Positions 21,773 through 24,122 of a DNA stretch of 24,122 bases are shown here, one piece after another. The stretch is from Candidatus Lloydbacteria bacterium RIFCSPLOWO2_02_FULL_54_12 (GTDB lineage Bacteria; Patescibacteriota; Minisyncoccia; Phycocordibacterales; UBA6899). Position 1 is the stretch's first letter. The number at the start of each line of letters is the position of its first letter. Made by a program: the position numbers and the translations under genes. The DNA lies in contig MHLS01000021.1 in the NCBI GenBank assembly GCA_001819095.1, positions 1 to 24,122 of the forward strand. Direction: 5' to 3'. The notes under the pieces were generated by a model. That model did no database searches. It saw only the letters and a list, made by a program, of their open reading frames with translations, and was not told the origin of the DNA.

Positions 21773-21896
21773 CAACTTGGCCCACGCGAAGCGTGGTCGC
21801 CAAGTTGAGGATGCCGTGAGCATACACGGCGCCCAACTTTGGCACTGCGCAGAGCCTTGCTGCCAAGTTGAAGCGTCCCGTGCGGAGCAACGGGAC
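21773..21896. repeat. Array of nested GC-rich hairpins
   Basis: Four adjacent inverted repeats: CAACTTGGC...GCCAAGTTG (21773-21807) enclosing CCACGC-GAA-GCGTGG (21782-21796); GCCGTG-AGCATA-CACGGC (21813-21830); CAACTTTGGC...GCCAAGTTG (21834-21870); and GTCCCGT...ACGGGAC (21875-21896). The CAACTT(T)GGC / GCCAAGTTG pair occurs twice, so the block looks like a duplicated unit. It lies between the gene ending the 20878-21705 transcript unit and repeat copy C, with no ORF of note. It could be REP-like DNA or a structured RNA. Confidence 0.65.
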
Positions 21897-21904
21897 CTAA
21901 GAAG

Positions 21905-21990
21905 AATACAAGGTCGGCAAAGTACAAGGTCCGACCTTGGGGATCGATTCTTAAGGTCGGACCTTGTACTTTGAAATCCAACCTTGTATT
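21905..21990 (-). repeat. Palindromic terminator-like repeat, copy C
   Basis: Perfect 21-bp arms at 21918-21938 and 21953-21973 with a 14-nt loop (GGGGATCGATTCTT). Outer arms AATACAAGGTCGG (21905-21917) and CCAACCTTGTATT (21978-21990) pair with one mismatch. On the minus strand the structure is followed by CTTCTTAGG, a moderate U-rich tail. The core begins 17 nt after the rnc stop, and the outer arm touches that stop codon. This is the most complete copy of the family. Confidence 0.88.
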
Positions 21991-22700
21991 TAAGAGCTCT
22001 CCCAAGCCTTTTTCTTCAGTCCCTCTTCCGCGGCCGCCTGTTCCGCATCCTGCTTTGACGCCCCTTCACCTTTCGCGACCAACTCGGAGCCGACGTAGAC
22101 TCCCACCGAAAAACGCTTGTCGTGATCGGGTCCCGTTTCTTTTACAACGACATAGTTGGGCGTGATCCCCATGCGCTCCTGTGCTTCTTCCTGAAAACGA
22201 CTTTTTGCATCCTGCCACGAACGATTTGTAATGACCGCGTCAAGCCGCTGAAACAGACTTTTCGCGATGAATTCTTTCGCCGTATCGTACCCGCAATCAA
22301 GAAATATCGCGCCGATGACCGCCTCGAACGTATTCGCGAGGATATATTGCCGCGCACGGCCAAGGTCCTTCGCTTCACCTTTCGAGAGGAGGAGGTAATC
22401 ATTCATTCCCCATTCCGTCGCCGCATCCGATATCGAATTCGTGTTGACAAGCGCGGAGCGATACGCGGTCAACTTCCCCTCCGCCTCGTCGGGATACTTT
22501 GCGAAAAGATATTCCGTCATCACCAGTTCGAGAACGGCATCGCCCAAGAATTCAAAGCGTTCGTTGTGTTTCAATCCCGTGCTCCGGTGTTCGTTCAGAT
22601 ACGAGCGGTGCGTGAAAGCCTCCCGCAGAAGCGTAATGTCCTTGAACGCGACGCCGATGTGCGCCGCAAACGCCTGATAATCTTTTTCGAGATGTTGCAT
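21990..22700 (-). CDS. rnc: Ribonuclease III
   Basis: A double-strand-specific endonuclease for rRNA processing and mRNA decay. The catalytic domain covers residues about 5-150 with the signature HNERFEFLGDAVLEL (45-59; Glu47, Glu50, Asp54). The dsRNA-binding domain covers about 165-232 (DAKSRFQEEAQERMG, PNYVVVKETGPDHDKRFSVG, ASKQDAEQAAAEEGLKKKA). Length (236) is normal. At the second metal-binding site the segment reads ILANTFEAVIGAIFLD, so the usual Asp of ADxxEA (E. coli Asp114) is Asn123, while Glu126 is kept. The ATG at 22700 is preferred; a TTG at 22721 is in frame. AAAGGGG lies 11 nt upstream of the ATG. An AU-rich inverted repeat lies in the leader. It is downstream of the NusB-Nudix gene in the same direction but separated from it by palindrome copy D. 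Confidence 0.95.
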   Translation of the reverse strand: MQHLEKDYQAFAAHIGVAFKDITLLREAFTHRSYLNEHRSTGLKHNERFEFLGDAVLELVMTEYLFAKYPDEAEGKLTAYRSALVNTNSISDAATEWGMNDYLLLSKGEAKDLGRARQYILANTFEAVIGAIFLDCGYDTAKEFIAKSLFQRLDAVITNRSWQDAKSRFQEEAQERMGITPNYVVVKETGPDHDKRFSVGVYVGSELVAKGEGASKQDAEQAAAEEGLKKKAWESS

Positions 22701-22717
22701 TAAACAGAGAACCCCTT

Positions 22718-22759
22718 TCAAAAATACTCAAGCGCCAAAGGATACAAAAGTATTTTTGA
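22718..22759 (-). promoter_or_regulatory. Inverted repeat in the rnc leader
   Basis: TCAAAAATACT (22718-22728) and AGTATTTTTGA (22749-22759) pair perfectly over 11 bp around a 20-nt loop, ending 18 nt before the rnc ATG and just before AAAGGGG. In RNA it would form an AU-rich hairpin. By analogy with E. coli, where RNase III cleaves a hairpin in its own leader, it could be an autoregulatory site; it could also be a protein-binding operator. Confidence 0.5.
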
Positions 22760-22813
22760 GAGCGGTCCTATGCACCACACTAGCACGAAACCGGCAACAA
22801 GACAAGGGCGGCC

Positions 22814-22897
22814 AAAAAAACAAGGTCGGCAAAGTACGAGGTCCGACCTTGGAGATTGATTACTAAGGTCGGACCTCGTACTTTGAGATTCAACCTT
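22814..22897 (-). repeat. Palindromic terminator-like repeat, copy D
   Basis: Perfect 21-bp arms at 22830-22850 and 22865-22885 with a 14-nt loop (GGAGATTGATTACT). It differs from copy C by an A-to-G change in one arm and the matching T-to-C change in the other (GTACGAGG and CCTCGTAC). Outer arms retain AAGGT and ACCTT. On the minus strand it ends CCGACCTTG followed by seven Ts (22814-22820), a strong U-tract. It lies 33 nt after the stop of the NusB-Nudix gene. Confidence 0.88.
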
Positions 22898-22918
22898 AGA
22901 CTTTTGTACTATGCTACG

Positions 22919-23827
22919 CTATTTCTGTTTGAGCAGGCTCGTGATCGCGCGGGCAATCAGAGGCAGTATGTCGTCGTAGATATTGAGGTCGACGATCTCC
23001 TGCGCACGGAACCAGCGCGCGTCATCGAGCCCGCCCTTCCCCTCTTCAAGTTCAAGCGGCTCGAACGGGGCTTCGGCAAGAAAGTAGATGACGTGCTTCC
23101 GGATCTTCCCTTTCTCCGGATGTGAAGCGATGTATTCGTTCTCACCGAGTTTTTCCTTGATCGTAATGTCAGCGTTCATCTCCTCCTTGATCTCGCGGAT
23201 CGTTCCCTCTTCCGGATTCTCGCCCTCCTCGATGTGACCCTTCGAAAGCGTCCAGTGTCCGAAGATGTCGTGGACGAGCGCGAGATAGATCTCGCTGTCT
23301 TTTTTGGCGTAGACCACCGCGCCACCCAACTGCTCCAAGGGAAGCGTCGCCGGATCGATGACCTGATTGCGCTTATCCTTTGACTGACTTGTCTCGTCTT
23401 TTCCCGGTTCGCCGATCTCTTTGTAGACCGCACCCAAAACGCCGTTCACGAATTTGCCGCTATTCTCGCCACCGAATGTTTTCGCCAATTCAATCGCTTC
23501 GTTGATGGCCACCTTAGGCGGCACCTCCCCGCGGTCGCCGAAGAGAAGCTCAAAGAGGCCAATACGGAGCACGTTGCGGTCGACGGGAGAGATGCGGTCA
23601 ATAGGCCACGCAGGGGCGGCCTTCTCAATGATAAGATCAAGTTCGGGTTGTTTGGCGAGCACATTCTTCAGGAGCTCCGCCATGAACGTGGAGTCGTTCA
23701 GGCCGGGGGCAAATTCGGCAATATTGCGTGCGAGCACATCTTCCACACTCTCCGACTTGTGGCCGGTCATATCCCATTCAAAGAGGGACTGGAGCACAAT
23801 GCTTCGTGAAAGATGCCTATTTGCCAT
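22919..23827 (-). CDS. nusB: NusB-Nudix hydrolase fusion protein
   Basis: A 302-residue two-domain protein. Residues 1-137 form NusB, the RNA-binding factor that with NusE (S10) promotes antitermination on rRNA operons: SRSIVLQSLFEWDM, ISPVDRNVLRIGLFELLFG, PPKVAINEAIELAKTFGGEN and GKFVNGVLGAVYKEI match family blocks in order. A charged linker (about 138-163) leads to a Nudix hydrolase domain (about 164-300) with LGGAVVYAKKD and Nudix box G197-HIEEG-E203...REIKEEMNA219. This fits GX5EX7REUXEEXGU except that the Gly of EExG is Asn218; the metal-binding Glu residues are present. Nudix enzymes cleave nucleoside diphosphates linked to another group; the ending (DDARWFRAQEI) is typical. The ATG at 23827 has a plausible upstream promoter. 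The gene is followed by palindrome copy D and rnc. Domain calls sure, joint role unknown. Confidence 0.93.
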   Translation of the reverse strand: MANRHLSRSIVLQSLFEWDMTGHKSESVEDVLARNIAEFAPGLNDSTFMAELLKNVLAKQPELDLIIEKAAPAWPIDRISPVDRNVLRIGLFELLFGDRGEVPPKVAINEAIELAKTFGGENSGKFVNGVLGAVYKEIGEPGKDETSQSKDKRNQVIDPATLPLEQLGGAVVYAKKDSEIYLALVHDIFGHWTLSKGHIEEGENPEEGTIREIKEEMNADITIKEKLGENEYIASHPEKGKIRKHVIYFLAEAPFEPLELEEGKGGLDDARWFRAQEIVDLNIYDDILPLIARAITSLLKQK

Positions 23828-23845
23828 AGAAGGTTCTTCGCTATG

Positions 23846-23874
23846 ATTTAAGCAAAATAATTGCCTACGGTCAA
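23846..23874 (-). promoter_or_regulatory. Promoter of the NusB-Nudix gene
   Basis: On the minus strand TTGACC (23869-23874) and TTAAAT (23846-23851) are spaced by 17 bp, giving a leader of about 12 nt before the ATG at 23827. Its -35 lies 5 bp from the -35 of the divergent plus-strand promoter, so the two may compete or share a regulator. Confidence 0.5.
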
Positions 23875-23879
23875 ACTTG

Positions 23880-23909
23880 TTGACATCCTAGCATATTTCG
23901 TGATACAAT
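23880..23909 (+). promoter_or_regulatory. Strong consensus promoter
   Basis: TTGACA at 23880-23885 and an extended TGATACAAT at 23901-23909, with an 18-bp spacer between the hexamers. It is the only promoter in the window with a perfect -35. Expected transcription start is near 23916, reading into a leader with a hairpin and a 30-codon ORF. Confidence 0.75.
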
Positions 23910-23925
23910 ACAAGTGGTGTCAGAA

Positions 23926-23945
23926 GGCCGTGCTAGGGTACGGCC
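23926..23945 (+). other. Hairpin in the leader of the 30-codon ORF
   Basis: GGCCGT-GCTAGGGT-ACGGCC, a perfect 6-bp stem with an 8-nt loop, beginning about 10 nt after the predicted start point. No T-tract follows, so it is not a terminator. It could protect the 5' end or regulate the leader. Confidence 0.5.
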
Positions 23946-23975
23946 AGTACGGTAAACGACTGAGGAGTATTCCGA

Positions 23976-24068
23976 GTGAAAAATCTGTCAGTGGTGGACT
24001 GCATCGCAATAGCGGTGTCCTGGATCGGAGTCGCAAGCATCGCCTTTCTCGTCAAAAATGTGGGATAA
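23976..24068 (+). CDS. Very small membrane protein (30 aa)
   Basis: GTG 23976 to TAA 24066-24068. The start is preceded by GAGGAG at 9-nt spacing, one of the best Shine-Dalgarno sites in the window. A strong promoter lies upstream with a hairpin in its leader of about 60 nt. The product starts with a short polar end (MKNLSVVD), then one membrane helix (residues about 9-26, CIAIAVSWIGVASIAFLV), and ends KNVG. It is too short for family assignment. Alternatives are a leader peptide, or an ncRNA that happens to contain an ORF. The last 54 bp of the window show nothing further. Confidence 0.5.
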   Translation: MKNLSVVDCIAIAVSWIGVASIAFLVKNVG

Positions 24069-24122
24069 TACCCAAAATCACCGGTTTGTTTTGAATGTTT
24101 CACCTTGCCACTGAGCCATAAA

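Noticed and set aside
21773..21896. CRISPR array
   Set aside because: Repeats are inverted hairpins of unequal length and spacing, not direct repeats with regular spacers, and no cas gene is near.
21898..21995. TAAGA on both sides of palindrome copy C as a target-site duplication
   Set aside because: The left TAAGA is separated from the outer arm by 2 nt and other copies show no matching flanks, so it is weak evidence for transposition.

Overview
The window looks like a chromosomal segment of a Patescibacteria/CPR bacterium, probably of the Parcubacteria type. This is inferred from gene content and architecture, not from a marker-gene search. Signs are a NusB-Nudix fusion, a stand-alone SWIB protein, a Gmad2-GerMN protein with a Cys-rich N-terminal cap, several secreted proteins carrying peptidoglycan-binding domains and Thr/Ser/Pro linkers, thrombospondin-type-3 (TSP3) surface proteins, and many genes whose extended -10 box sits only 6-7 nt before the start codon. 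TGA is used as a stop (for example at 1597 and 16036), so UGA is not recoded.

Layout. 1-2740 is an accessory or mobile region: the C-terminus of a phage-like large protein, a small two-helix membrane protein, a truncated papain-like protease gene whose frame runs into an oppositely oriented Imm26-like immunity gene, and an IS3-family element with a -1 frameshift signal and imperfect inverted repeats. 2793-7753 is a minus-strand run: VanY-type carboxypeptidase, glucose/sorbosone dehydrogenase-like propeller, Gmad2-GerMN lipoprotein candidate, small membrane protein, an exported protein of unknown function, and SWIB. 8007-20800 is an envelope and secretome block: two paralogous TSP3 surface proteins (8007-9491 and 17635-19152) bracket two peptidoglycan-binding proteins, a fibre-like beta-repeat protein, a peptidoglycan-binding plus beta-propeller protein, small membrane proteins and an alpha/beta hydrolase. 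20878-24068 holds an unknown conserved-looking protein, RNase III, the NusB-Nudix fusion, and, divergently, a 30-codon membrane ORF behind a strong promoter.

The most unusual feature is a dispersed family of four long palindromes (near 9523, 12128, 21918 and 22830). Each has perfect 17-21 bp arms built from an AAGGT-NNN-ACCTT module, a 14-nt loop and partial outer arms. All four have the same orientation and each lies 17-67 nt downstream of a minus-strand stop codon; three are followed by a T-rich tract on that strand. Differences between copies are compensated in the opposite arm. They look like recurrent sequence-conserved terminators, possibly REP/MITE-like or, speculatively, paired DNA-uptake-type words. 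A second group of GC-rich nested hairpins lies at 21773-21896, with a possible relative at 14648.

Together the genes mainly describe cell-envelope construction and surface display (peptidoglycan anchoring, trimming by VanY, calcium-binding stalks, fibres, propellers) next to a small RNA-metabolism group (NusB-Nudix, RNase III). All family names come from motif recognition by eye; no database search was run.
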